Below, piece by piece: positions 35,823-43,887 of a stretch of 64,000 bases of DNA; positions within the stretch are counted from its first letter, which is position 1; each line of letters begins with the position of its first letter. A program made the position numbers and the translations under genes. The notes below the pieces were generated by a model. The model ran no database searches. It was not told the DNA's origin and saw only the letters and a list, made by a program, of their open reading frames with translations. Origin of the DNA: Cryobacterium sp. BB307 (GTDB lineage Bacteria > Actinomycetota > Actinomycetes > Actinomycetales > Microbacteriaceae); contig NZ_JAANZA010000001.1 of the NCBI RefSeq assembly GCF_012274275.1, positions 558,001 to 622,000 on the forward strand, read 5' to 3'.

Positions 35823-37370
35823 TCAGCCGAGCGTCTCGAGCACCGCCATCGCGGCGTTGTGCCCGCCGATGCCGCTGACGGCCCCGCCGCGTTGAGCGCC
35901 CGAGCCGCACAGCAGGATGCGTTCGTGGTCCGTCGCCACGCCCCACCGCTGGCCGGGGCTGCCCAGTTCGGCGTCGTCTTCCGCGAACGGCCAGGCGAGC
36001 GGGCCGTGGAAGATGTTGCCGCCGGGCATCCCGAGGGCCGCCTCCAGGTCGAGAGTGGTCTTGGTCTCCACGCACGGCCAGCCGTCGGAGTTGGTGAGGA
36101 GCACCGACTCGATCGGCTCGGCGAGGACAGAGTCCAGGGACTTCAGCACCGCGTCCTGCAGCTTCACCCGCAACTCGTCGTTGTTCTCAGGGGTCAACAG
36201 TCGATCCGGCGTGTGGAGCGCGAACACCGTGAGCGTCTGCGCCCCGCTGGCCTGCAGTTCCGGCGAGAGGATGCTGGGGTCGGTGAGCGAGTGGCAGTAG
36301 ATCTCGGCGGGCATCGGATCAGGGACGCTGCCCGTGTTGGCGGTGTCGAAGGCGGTCTGCAGCTGGCTGTACAGCTCATTGATGTGGAAGGTGCCGCCGA
36401 ACGCCGCGCGCGGGTCGATGCTCTCGTCTCGCAGCCGCGGGAGGCGCGACAGCATGAGGTTGACCTTGACCTGCGCGCCCTCGGGGCGATCAACGCTGTT
36501 CTCGCCAAGCATCCGGGACAGCACGTACGGTGCGACGTTTGCGAGCACGCGGTCGCCGTGCAGCACGTGCTCGTCGTCGTCGGACCGGTAGCGCACCTCG
36601 CCATCCGGCGTGATGGAGATGACCTCGGCGCCGGTGATGATCGTGGCGCCGGCAAGCCGCGCGGCGCGCGCGAGTTCGCCGGTGACCGAGCCCATGCCGC
36701 CGACCGGCACATCCCAGTCGCCGGTCTCGTTGCCGATCACGTGGTACAGGAAGCAACGGTTGGCGGCGAGCGTGTCGTCATGCGCCGGCGCGAACGTGCC
36801 GATGAGCGCGTCGGTGAGGGCGACGCCGCGCACCAGGTCGCTGTCGAACGACTGCTCGACGACCTCACCGATCGGACGCTCGATGAACGATGACCAGATG
36901 CCGTCGTCTCCGACCGCGGCTCGCGCTTCCGAGCGGGTCAACAACGGGTCGCACACCGTCGGGAAGAGCGCACGGGCCAGGCGTCCGGTGCCGCCGTAGA
37001 AGTCGTGCCAGCGTTCGATGTCGGATGCCGCCCCGATCGCTGCGAATGAGTCGGCGGTCGCCGTTCTGTCTTCGTTGTCGACGAGCAGCCCGATGTTCTC
37101 GCCGGGCACGGGAGTGTACGAGGAGTAGCGTCGCCGCGCGAGCCGGATGTCGAGCCCGAGTTCACGGATGATCCGCTGCGGCAGCAGGCTGACGAGGTAC
37201 GAGTAGCGGGACAGTCGCGCGTCTACGCCCTCGAACGCGAGCGCCGACACGGCGGCACCACCAGGCTGGCTGAGTCGTTCGAGCACCGTGACGTCGAGTC
37301 CGGCCTGGGCGAGGTATGCCGCCGCGGTGAGGCCGTTGTGGCCGCCGCCGACGATGATGATGCGCTGCAT
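35823..37370 (-). CDS. FAD-dependent oxidoreductase, phytoene-desaturase/PYROXD2-like (second copy)
   Basis: The 515-residue flavoprotein has the Rossmann motif IIVGGGHNGLTAAAYLAQAG, the partner LERLSQPGGAAVSA, and a C-terminal ILLCGSGAQRGGAVSGIGGHN. The family is that of phytoene desaturase/PYROXD2, with unknown substrate. It is closer to PYROXD2 than the enzyme at 5760 in having the canonical GGGHNGL. A -10 box AGCCTA-complement at 37379-37384 lies eight bases before the ATG. Its upstream region holds a palindromic repeat. Confidence 0.85.
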   Translation of the reverse strand: MQRIIIVGGGHNGLTAAAYLAQAGLDVTVLERLSQPGGAAVSALAFEGVDARLSRYSYLVSLLPQRIIRELGLDIRLARRRYSSYTPVPGENIGLLVDNEDRTATADSFAAIGAASDIERWHDFYGGTGRLARALFPTVCDPLLTRSEARAAVGDDGIWSSFIERPIGEVVEQSFDSDLVRGVALTDALIGTFAPAHDDTLAANRCFLYHVIGNETGDWDVPVGGMGSVTGELARAARLAGATIITGAEVISITPDGEVRYRSDDDEHVLHGDRVLANVAPYVLSRMLGENSVDRPEGAQVKVNLMLSRLPRLRDESIDPRAAFGGTFHINELYSQLQTAFDTANTGSVPDPMPAEIYCHSLTDPSILSPELQASGAQTLTVFALHTPDRLLTPENNDELRVKLQDAVLKSLDSVLAEPIESVLLTNSDGWPCVETKTTLDLEAALGMPGGNIFHGPLAWPFAEDDAELGSPGQRWGVATDHERILLCGSGAQRGGAVSGIGGHNAAMAVLETLG

Positions 37371-37435
37371 GGCTCACGAGCCTAGACGAGACCGCTCCGG
37401 TGGATACGGCCGCCCCTAGACAGTCGGCAAGCGTC

Positions 37436-37499
37436 GCGCGCGGGTCGAACTTCCACGCGCTGGTCAAATTCGACCCGCGGTTGGAAGTTTGACCCGCGC
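37436..37499. repeat. Intergenic palindromic repeat, copy 2, with nested arms
   Basis: CGCGGGTCGAA (37439-37449) pairs perfectly with TTCGACCCGCG (37469-37479). The same left arm extended to 17 bases (37438-37454) also pairs, with one mismatch, with GGAAGTTTGACCCGCGC at 37483-37499, so two mutually exclusive hairpins can form. The first 45 bases are nearly the reverse complement of copy 1 at 25955. Here the element lies between divergent genes. Confidence 0.75.
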
Positions 37500-37585
37500 A
37501 GGGTAATTGGGCTCGATCGGCAGAGGCAAGGGTGATGTCCGAAAACCGCTAGACACACTGGCCGCGAGCCGCTGTACTGAGTCTC

Positions 37586-39208
37586 ATGAACCCAATCGGC
37601 GCGACGGACGACCCGCTGTTCGCGGAACGCTACCGGGCGATCGATGCCCGCGACATCCGGTTCGACGGACAGTTCTTCACCGCTGTGTCTTCGACGGGCA
37701 TCTACTGCCGGCCGTCGTGCCCTGCGCGCACGCCGAAGCCGCACAACGTCACCTTCTACCTGACGTCCGCGGCGGCGCACGAGGCCGGGTTCCGCGCCTG
37801 CAAGCGCTGCCTGCCGGAAGCCACCCCCGGCACGCCGGAGTGGGACATCCGCCGCGACCTGGCCGGCAGGGCCATGCGCCTGATCGCGGACGGTGTCGTC
37901 GACAGAGAAGGCGTCGACGGCTTGGCCGCACGGTTGGGCTACACCAGTCGCCACCTCCATCGACTGCTTGTGGCTGAGCTTGGTGCCGGTCCCCTCGCGC
38001 TCGCACGAGCGCGGCGGGCGCAGTCGGCCCGAACACTGCTCGTCGGCACAGACCTGCCGGTCGCGCAGGTCGCATTCGCTGCCGGCTTCGGCTCCGTTCG
38101 GCAGTTCAACGACACCATCCAGGTGGTCTTTGCCTTCCGGCCCGGCGAGCTGCGGCTCAAGGCTCGAGCGCACCACGCGAGCACTCCGGATGCCGACCAG
38201 CCCGTCGATGCGGACGGGACCGTCGCGCCGGTGCGACTTGATGTCGACCTCCCCGTCCGTCAGCCGTTCGACGCCGCGGGGGTATTCCGGTTCCTCGCCG
38301 AGCGCGCAGTGGATCAGGTGGAGGTGGCCGACCTCTCCAAGGCAGGCGAGCGCGTGCGCTACGCCCGGACGCTCACGCTTCCCCAAGGCCCGGCCGCCGT
38401 CGACATCGTCGCGACCCGCATCGGTCACACCGGATGGCGGGTTCGGGTCGGTCTCGAGCTTGCATCCCTCGCTGACGTCGCCCCCGCCGTGGCTCGAGTC
38501 CGCCGCTTGCTGGACCTCGACGCCGACCCGGTCGCCATCGACGCCTCCCTGGGTGCCGACCCTGCGCTCGCTTCGCTTGTCGCCCGTACACCGGGGATCC
38601 GCGTGCCGGGTGCTGTTGACCCGCACGAGCTTGTCGTGCGGGCGCTCATCGGACAGCAGATCTCCGTGGGCGCGGCACGCACCCACCTGGGCCGTCTCGC
38701 GGCGCACGCCGGCTCGCCGTACGAGTCAGCCATCGCCGGCCTGAGCCGGCTGTTCCCCACCCCGTCGCAGATCGCTGCGGCCGTGCCGCTCCCGGTTGCG
38801 GGCGAGAGGCTCGACCCTGATCGGCCTCTGCGCCTGCCCGGCCAGGCCATCCGCGCGGTCGTCGCCACGGCTCAGGCGCTGGCCAGTGGCGAGCTGGACG
38901 TCCACGTCGCCGCAGACGCAGACACCCTCCGCAGCCAGCTTGTCGCCCGGCCGCGGATCGGAGCGTGGACCGCGGCCTACATCGCGATGCGCGTGCTCGG
39001 CGACCCCGACGCCTGGCTCATCGGCGATGTCGCGCTGGTGGCAGGGGCGAAAGCGATCGGCCTGCTCGACGGAACCGCTCCGACGGCCGCCAGCCACCGG
39101 GCACTGGCCCACCGCGCCGAGGCCTGGGCGCCGTGGCGCTCGTACGCTGCGATGCACTTGTGGCGTGCCGCAACCGACGCAGCCGCGGCGAGAAGGAGCG
39201 GGCGATGA
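37586..39208 (+). CDS. Ada-like regulator fused to AlkA-type 3-methyladenine DNA glycosylase
   Basis: The 540-residue protein joins three parts. Residues 1-85 are an Ada zinc domain with four cysteines at 41, 45, 72 and 75 (YCRPSCPA, ACKRC) that in Ada accepts a methyl group from phosphotriesters. Residues 90-190 are an AraC-type DNA-binding domain. Residues 225-530 are an AlkA glycosylase with a helix-hairpin-helix (PRIGAWTAAYIAMRVLG) and a catalytic aspartate in LIGDVAL. It should sense alkylation, switch on transcription and excise alkylated bases. Its stop overlaps the ogt ATG, so sensing, excision and direct reversal are in one operon. Confidence 0.93.
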   Translation: MNPIGATDDPLFAERYRAIDARDIRFDGQFFTAVSSTGIYCRPSCPARTPKPHNVTFYLTSAAAHEAGFRACKRCLPEATPGTPEWDIRRDLAGRAMRLIADGVVDREGVDGLAARLGYTSRHLHRLLVAELGAGPLALARARRAQSARTLLVGTDLPVAQVAFAAGFGSVRQFNDTIQVVFAFRPGELRLKARAHHASTPDADQPVDADGTVAPVRLDVDLPVRQPFDAAGVFRFLAERAVDQVEVADLSKAGERVRYARTLTLPQGPAAVDIVATRIGHTGWRVRVGLELASLADVAPAVARVRRLLDLDADPVAIDASLGADPALASLVARTPGIRVPGAVDPHELVVRALIGQQISVGAARTHLGRLAAHAGSPYESAIAGLSRLFPTPSQIAAAVPLPVAGERLDPDRPLRLPGQAIRAVVATAQALASGELDVHVAADADTLRSQLVARPRIGAWTAAYIAMRVLGDPDAWLIGDVALVAGAKAIGLLDGTAPTAASHRALAHRAEAWAPWRSYAAMHLWRAATDAAAARRSGR

Positions 39209-39741
39209 GGGCACTGACCACCACCGTGAGGACGCCAGATGGCAGCTTCAGCCTGCTGCTGGCCGACGGGAGCATCCTCGCATCCGGCTGGACCGACGAT
39301 GTCGCCGCTCTCGCCGCACTTGTGCACCCCACCCTCCGACCGGATGAGATCGTGGAGGTGGGTCCGGCCGCACGCGAGCCGCACGTCACTCGCGCGGTCG
39401 AAGCGCTCACCGGCTACTACGACGGCGACCTCGCTGCGCCCGGCACCGTCCCGGTTCGCCAACACTCCGGCGGTTTCCGGATGCGCGCCTGGGACGCACT
39501 GCGGCAGGTCGCCCCTGGTGAGCGCATCACCTACACCGAGTACGCCCAGCGAGCCGGTCAGCCGGCGGCGGTGCGTGCGGCCGCGGCGGCATGCGCCATG
39601 AACGCCGCCGCCCTGTTCGTCCCCTGCCACCGGATCCTGCGCTCCGATGGCGGGCTCGGCGGCTTTCGTTACGGGCTGGCCGTCAAGCAACGCCTGCTGG
39701 AACGGGAGACCGACTCGGAACCGGCGCCGACGCTCTTCTAG
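39205..39741 (+). CDS. ogt: Methylated-DNA--protein-cysteine methyltransferase
   Basis: The 178-residue protein takes the alkyl group off O6-alkylguanine onto its own cysteine. The active motif is VPCHRILRSDGGLGGFRYG, with the DNA-binding helix GERITYTEYAQRAG before it. The start ATG overlaps the stop of the Ada-AlkA gene, so it is translated with it. AAGGAG stands seven bases upstream. Confidence 0.95.
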   Translation: MRALTTTVRTPDGSFSLLLADGSILASGWTDDVAALAALVHPTLRPDEIVEVGPAAREPHVTRAVEALTGYYDGDLAAPGTVPVRQHSGGFRMRAWDALRQVAPGERITYTEYAQRAGQPAAVRAAAAACAMNAAALFVPCHRILRSDGGLGGFRYGLAVKQRLLERETDSEPAPTLF

Positions 39742-39775
39742 CCCCACGACCCGGAGCCTCTCAGCTTCTCGGAAG

Positions 39776-39781
39776 TAGTCT
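39776..39781 (+). promoter_or_regulatory. -10 box of the PutA-like gene (leaderless)
   Basis: TAGTCT ends seven bases before the ATG at 39789, with no ribosome site. Confidence 0.4.
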
Positions 39782-39788
39782 CATTCTC

Positions 39789-42700
39789 ATGCTTTCGAGC
39801 GACCACGACGACTCGCTGGCCGGTGAAGCCATCGCGACAGCGCGCCGTTGGCTCACCACGGCAGCAGAGGCACCGGATGCCGCGGCGCGACTCTCCGCAC
39901 TGCTGGCCGACAATGCGGGCTCGCCCTTCGTCGCCGCCCTCATTGATGGCGTCCTGAGGCCGGATTCCCAGCGCGTTGCCGCGCACACGCTCGGCCACTT
40001 GTCACACCGCATCCCTTCGCGGCTTCCGATGGCGCTGCGCCTCGGTTTCGTTGAGGTCTGCGGGTTCGCCCCGTTAAGCCCGCGCGCGTTCGTCCCGCTC
40101 GCCAAGTCTCTGGTCATGCGCGTCGTGGGCCACCTCGTGCTGCCCGTCGAGGCCGAACGCAAGCCGGACTGGCTGGACGCGGTTCGCGGCACCGGCGGCA
40201 TCCGGCCGGTCATCGCGCCAATCCACAGCGACGCGCTCGGCGCTCGGCACGCCGATCGGCAGCTGGCCGAAGTGGGGTCGTTCGTCGACGAGGGCGGGAC
40301 CGTCTCCTTCCGCCTCGCGGCGGTGCTGCGCTGGTCCGACTGGGACTTCGACCTCGACCGCGCGGTCGACCGCCTGGCGCCGCTGTTCGAACGAGCGGCC
40401 GGGCGCGGCACCCGGCTGATCCTCGAGGTGGACCGGTTCCGCGAGCTCGAGCCAACGCTCACGCTGTTCCGCACCCTGCTGGACCGCCCCGCGCTGCAGA
40501 GCCTGGACGCGGGAATCACCCTGCCGACGTCGCTGCCCGACTCCTCTCCCGCGCTGCAGCGGCTCACCCAGTGGGCGGCGGCCCGGCGGGCGCGCGGCGG
40601 CTCCACGATCACGGTGCGGCTGAGCATCGGAGACCGTGTCGAGGACGAACTGGACGAAGCAATCGTGCACGGCTGGCCCGTTGCGACGTTCGCCAGCCGG
40701 GCGGACGCCGAGGCGCACCTGCTGCGCATGCTCGACTGGTCGTGCACCCCGGAGCGCACCGACGCGGTCCGGCTGGTCGTCGCCAGCGACAACCTGTTCG
40801 GGCACGCGTTCGCCTGGCGCCTGGCCAGGACGCGAGGCGTGCTGCGCCGGGTCGAGCACGAATTCCGGCTCGGTGTGATGCCCGAACTGGCGGACGCGGT
40901 GAAGCGGGACGTCGGAGGCATCCGGCTGTACACGCCCACCGTCCCAGAGGAGAACCCGGGTGTTGCGGCAGGCTACCTGCTGCGGCGCATCCGGGACTTC
41001 ACCGACCCCGACGCATTCCTGTCCGCCTCGCGTGATGCGGCGCGCCGGGAGCGGCTGTTCGACCGCGAAGTGGACCGCTTCACCGCGGCGTGCGCCTCGA
41101 TCGGCGATCCAGTCGCCGAGACCTACCGCACTCAGTCCCGGCCGTGGACGACCGACACCGACCCGACCATTCCGGAATCCCGGGACTGGGCACGTGCGGT
41201 ACTCGAGGAGCCCGTCCCTGCCCCGCCGGTTACGGTCGTCAACGATCCGGATGCCGCGATCGAGGCCGCGCTGCGCGCCGCGGGCGAGTGGGCGGAACGC
41301 CGCGGCTCCACCCGGGCCGCGGTGCTCGCGAGCGTCGCCGAAGTCATCTCGGAGGCGCGCGGCGAGCTCATCGCGGTGGCCGTCAGGCACAGCGGCCTGA
41401 CCTTCGCGGATGCCGACCACGAGGTCTCCCAGGCCGTCGACCTCGCGAACAGGCTCGCGACGCTCGCCGGCGCTCTCACCGACTTCGACAATGCGACGCT
41501 CGTGCCGTCCAAGGTCATCGTCGCGGTGACGCCACGACACTCGCCGATCAGCGAACCGGCGAGCCAGCTGCTCTCCGCTCTCGCCGCCGGCGCGGCCGTC
41601 ATTGTGAAACCCGCACCGGAGACGAGCGCGAGCGTCGCGGCGCTGACCCGGATCATCCTCGACGGCGGCGTCCCGGCAGCGCTCATCACGCTCACCCCGC
41701 CGGGGGAGGACGACGACACCCGTCGACTGGTCACCCACCACGCGGTCGACCGCGTGCTGCACCACGGCAGCAGGCACATCGCCAAGCTGTTCCGGTCCTG
41801 GCGGCCGGAGCTCCCGCTGGTCGCCGTCACCGGCGGGCGCAATTCGATCATCGTCACCGGCAGCGCCGACATCGAGGCGGCGGTCGCGGATGTCGTCGCG
41901 AGCGCATTCCATCACGCCGGACAGTCGCAGGAGGCGGTGGGAACCGTCATCCTCGCCGGTGACGGGCTGGACCGGTTCCGTGACGCGCTGACGGATGCCG
42001 TCGCGTCACTGAGCGTCGGCGCGCCGAATGAACTCGCCACCGAGGTCGGTCCGCTGTCGCGGCCGGCACGCGCATCCGTCTACGACCAACTCACGGCGCT
42101 CGCCGACGGGGAAAACTGGCTGGTGCGCCCCCGGCAACTCGATGCCGACGGGCTCCGCTGGTCGCCCGGCCTGCGCGACGGCGTGCAGCCCGGCACGGAG
42201 TTCCACACGCACGAGCATCGCGCGCCGGTACTCGGGATCGTGTCCGTCGACAATCTCGATGACGCCATCACGGCGCAGAACCTGCCCGGCTTCGGTCTGG
42301 TCTTCGGCCTTCAGTCCGGCGACCCGGTCGAGGTGGCCGAGTGGCTGGACCGGGCGGAAGCCGGGGTCCTCGCCGTGAACCGGCCGACGGTGCGCACCGT
42401 GCCATCGAAGCAGCCGGCGGCCGGATGGAACCGGTCGGCGATCGGCCCGGTGTGCGCCGAAGGCGGACCCAACCACCTGATTCCGCTCAGCGGATGGCAG
42501 GCGGTACCGCAGGAGCCGGGCAGCAGCGTCATCCTGTCCGGCATCAGCGACGACGTGCAGGCACTCATCACGGCGAGCCAGCCGGCGATGACCTTCGACG
42601 AGTTCGACTGGGTGCGCGCGGCCGCCCGCAGTGACGAGACGGCGTGGGCGGAGGAGTTCGCGCCGGTCCGCGAGTACTCGGATGCGGTGGACCGGTTCGC

Positions 42701-43166
42701 GTTCCGTTATCGACCGGTCCCGGTGACCGTCCGCCTGGCCGAGGGCGCGCCCATCGCGCTGCTGGTGCGGGCGCTCGCCGCCGCCACCCGCGCGCACGCC
42801 CCGGTCATCGTCAGTTCGCCCGTGCCGCTGCCGAACACACTCATCGCGCACTTCGGGACGGCCGCCTCCATGGTCGTCGAGGCGGTGGTCGAATCGGATG
42901 CCCGCTGGCATGCTCGCGTGCAGTCCGGCGGCATCGCGACCGGCCGCATCCGACTCGTCGGCGGCGACGGCCAGGTGCTGCAGCGCGTGCTCGACGGCGC
43001 CATCGAGGTGAGTGTGCATGCTCAGCCGGTCACCCCATCCGGGCGCATTGAACTGCTGAGCTTCGTCCGCGAGCAATCGGTGCGGATCGCCAGCCGGCGC
43101 TTCGGCTCCGCCTCCGACGTGGCCGCAGTTGCGCTCGGTTCTGCGGAGGCAGCGCCTACCCTGTAG
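39789..43166 (+). CDS. PutA-like protein, both catalytic domains apparently inactive
   Basis: The 1125-residue protein has the length and order of actinobacterial bifunctional PutA: proline dehydrogenase (about 1-450) then P5C dehydrogenase (about 480-980) and a C-terminal tail. It aligns well in framework parts such as HGWPVATFASRADAEAHLLRML split over residues 291-312, and YLLRRIRD. Yet the catalytic residues differ: the PRODH lysine of VRLVKGAN is isoleucine 280 (VRLSIGDR); the ALDH asparagine of PWNFP is histidine 584 (PRHSP); the glutamate of ETGGKN is valine 680 (VTGGRN); and the cysteine of GQKCSA is glutamine 714 (GQSQEA). It is an intact reading frame, so a probable pseudoenzyme and not a decayed gene. 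Confidence 0.8.
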   Translation: MLSSDHDDSLAGEAIATARRWLTTAAEAPDAAARLSALLADNAGSPFVAALIDGVLRPDSQRVAAHTLGHLSHRIPSRLPMALRLGFVEVCGFAPLSPRAFVPLAKSLVMRVVGHLVLPVEAERKPDWLDAVRGTGGIRPVIAPIHSDALGARHADRQLAEVGSFVDEGGTVSFRLAAVLRWSDWDFDLDRAVDRLAPLFERAAGRGTRLILEVDRFRELEPTLTLFRTLLDRPALQSLDAGITLPTSLPDSSPALQRLTQWAAARRARGGSTITVRLSIGDRVEDELDEAIVHGWPVATFASRADAEAHLLRMLDWSCTPERTDAVRLVVASDNLFGHAFAWRLARTRGVLRRVEHEFRLGVMPELADAVKRDVGGIRLYTPTVPEENPGVAAGYLLRRIRDFTDPDAFLSASRDAARRERLFDREVDRFTAACASIGDPVAETYRTQSRPWTTDTDPTIPESRDWARAVLEEPVPAPPVTVVNDPDAAIEAALRAAGEWAERRGSTRAAVLASVAEVISEARGELIAVAVRHSGLTFADADHEVSQAVDLANRLATLAGALTDFDNATLVPSKVIVAVTPRHSPISEPASQLLSALAAGAAVIVKPAPETSASVAALTRIILDGGVPAALITLTPPGEDDDTRRLVTHHAVDRVLHHGSRHIAKLFRSWRPELPLVAVTGGRNSIIVTGSADIEAAVADVVASAFHHAGQSQEAVGTVILAGDGLDRFRDALTDAVASLSVGAPNELATEVGPLSRPARASVYDQLTALADGENWLVRPRQLDADGLRWSPGLRDGVQPGTEFHTHEHRAPVLGIVSVDNLDDAITAQNLPGFGLVFGLQSGDPVEVAEWLDRAEAGVLAVNRPTVRTVPSKQPAAGWNRSAIGPVCAEGGPNHLIPLSGWQAVPQEPGSSVILSGISDDVQALITASQPAMTFDEFDWVRAAARSDETAWAEEFAPVREYSDAVDRFAFRYRPVPVTVRLAEGAPIALLVRALAAATRAHAPVIVSSPVPLPNTLIAHFGTAASMVVEAVVESDARWHARVQSGGIATGRIRLVGGDGQVLQRVLDGAIEVSVHAQPVTPSGRIELLSFVREQSVRIASRRFGSASDVAAVALGSAEAAPTL
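43157..43162 (+). promoter_or_regulatory. Internal -10 box before the SpoU methyltransferase gene
   Basis: TACCCT, within the last codons of the PutA-like gene, ends six bases before the GTG at 43169. The methyltransferase can therefore be expressed apart from the gene before it. Confidence 0.4.
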
Positions 43167-43168
43167 TC

Positions 43169-43813
43169 GTGCCAACATCCGACCCGAGCCCGCGGGCCAC
43201 CCACGAATTCTCGACCGCCGGTGTCGGTCCCTGGGTCGGCGAGTGGCCGGTCGACGAGCGCTACGATCCGGAGCTGCTCCAGGGTGGCGATACCCGCAAC
43301 GTCATCGACCGGTACCGGTATTGGCGGATGGAGGCGATCATCGCCGACCTCGACGAGCGTCGGCATCCGTTCCATGTCGCGATCGAGAACTGGCAGCACG
43401 ACCTCAACATCGGCTCGATCGTGAGGACCGCGAACGCGTTTGCCGCCGACACCGTGCACATCATCGGCCGCCGACGCTGGAACAAGCGCGGTGCGATGGT
43501 GACCGACCGCTACCAGCACGTGATGCACCACCCGGACCTGGCCGCGTTCGGCCAGTGGGCGCGGACGGCTGGCATCCCGATCGTCGCGATCGACAACGTG
43601 CCCGGCAGCGTGCCGATCGAGACCTACCGGATCCCGGAACGCTGCGTGCTGCTGTTCGGGCAGGAGGGTCCGGGGCTTTCGGCCGAGGCGCTGAAGGTTG
43701 CGCACGTGACGCTGGAAATCACCCAGTTCGGCTCGACCCGGTCGATCAACGCGTCGGCCGCCGCCGCGATCGCCATGCATAGCTGGGTCATGCAGCACGT
43801 CCCGTTCGGCTGA
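43169..43813 (+). CDS. TrmH/SpoU-family RNA 2'-O-methyltransferase
   Basis: The 214-residue SPOUT enzyme has the three knot motifs: NWQHDLNIGSIVRTANAFAAD, VLLFGQEGPGLSAEAL, and ITQFGSTRSINASAAAAIAMH, with the conserved arginine and asparagine. It methylates ribose in tRNA or rRNA; the target base is not known. It begins with GTG two bases after the PutA-like stop. Confidence 0.92.
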   Translation: MPTSDPSPRATHEFSTAGVGPWVGEWPVDERYDPELLQGGDTRNVIDRYRYWRMEAIIADLDERRHPFHVAIENWQHDLNIGSIVRTANAFAADTVHIIGRRRWNKRGAMVTDRYQHVMHHPDLAAFGQWARTAGIPIVAIDNVPGSVPIETYRIPERCVLLFGQEGPGLSAEALKVAHVTLEITQFGSTRSINASAAAAIAMHSWVMQHVPFG

Positions 43814-43887
43814 CGACCCGCGGCATCCTGAGCAATAGCCGAACACCATGAACTGAGCACTCGTCGCCGGATTAGTGTGTTCGCACC

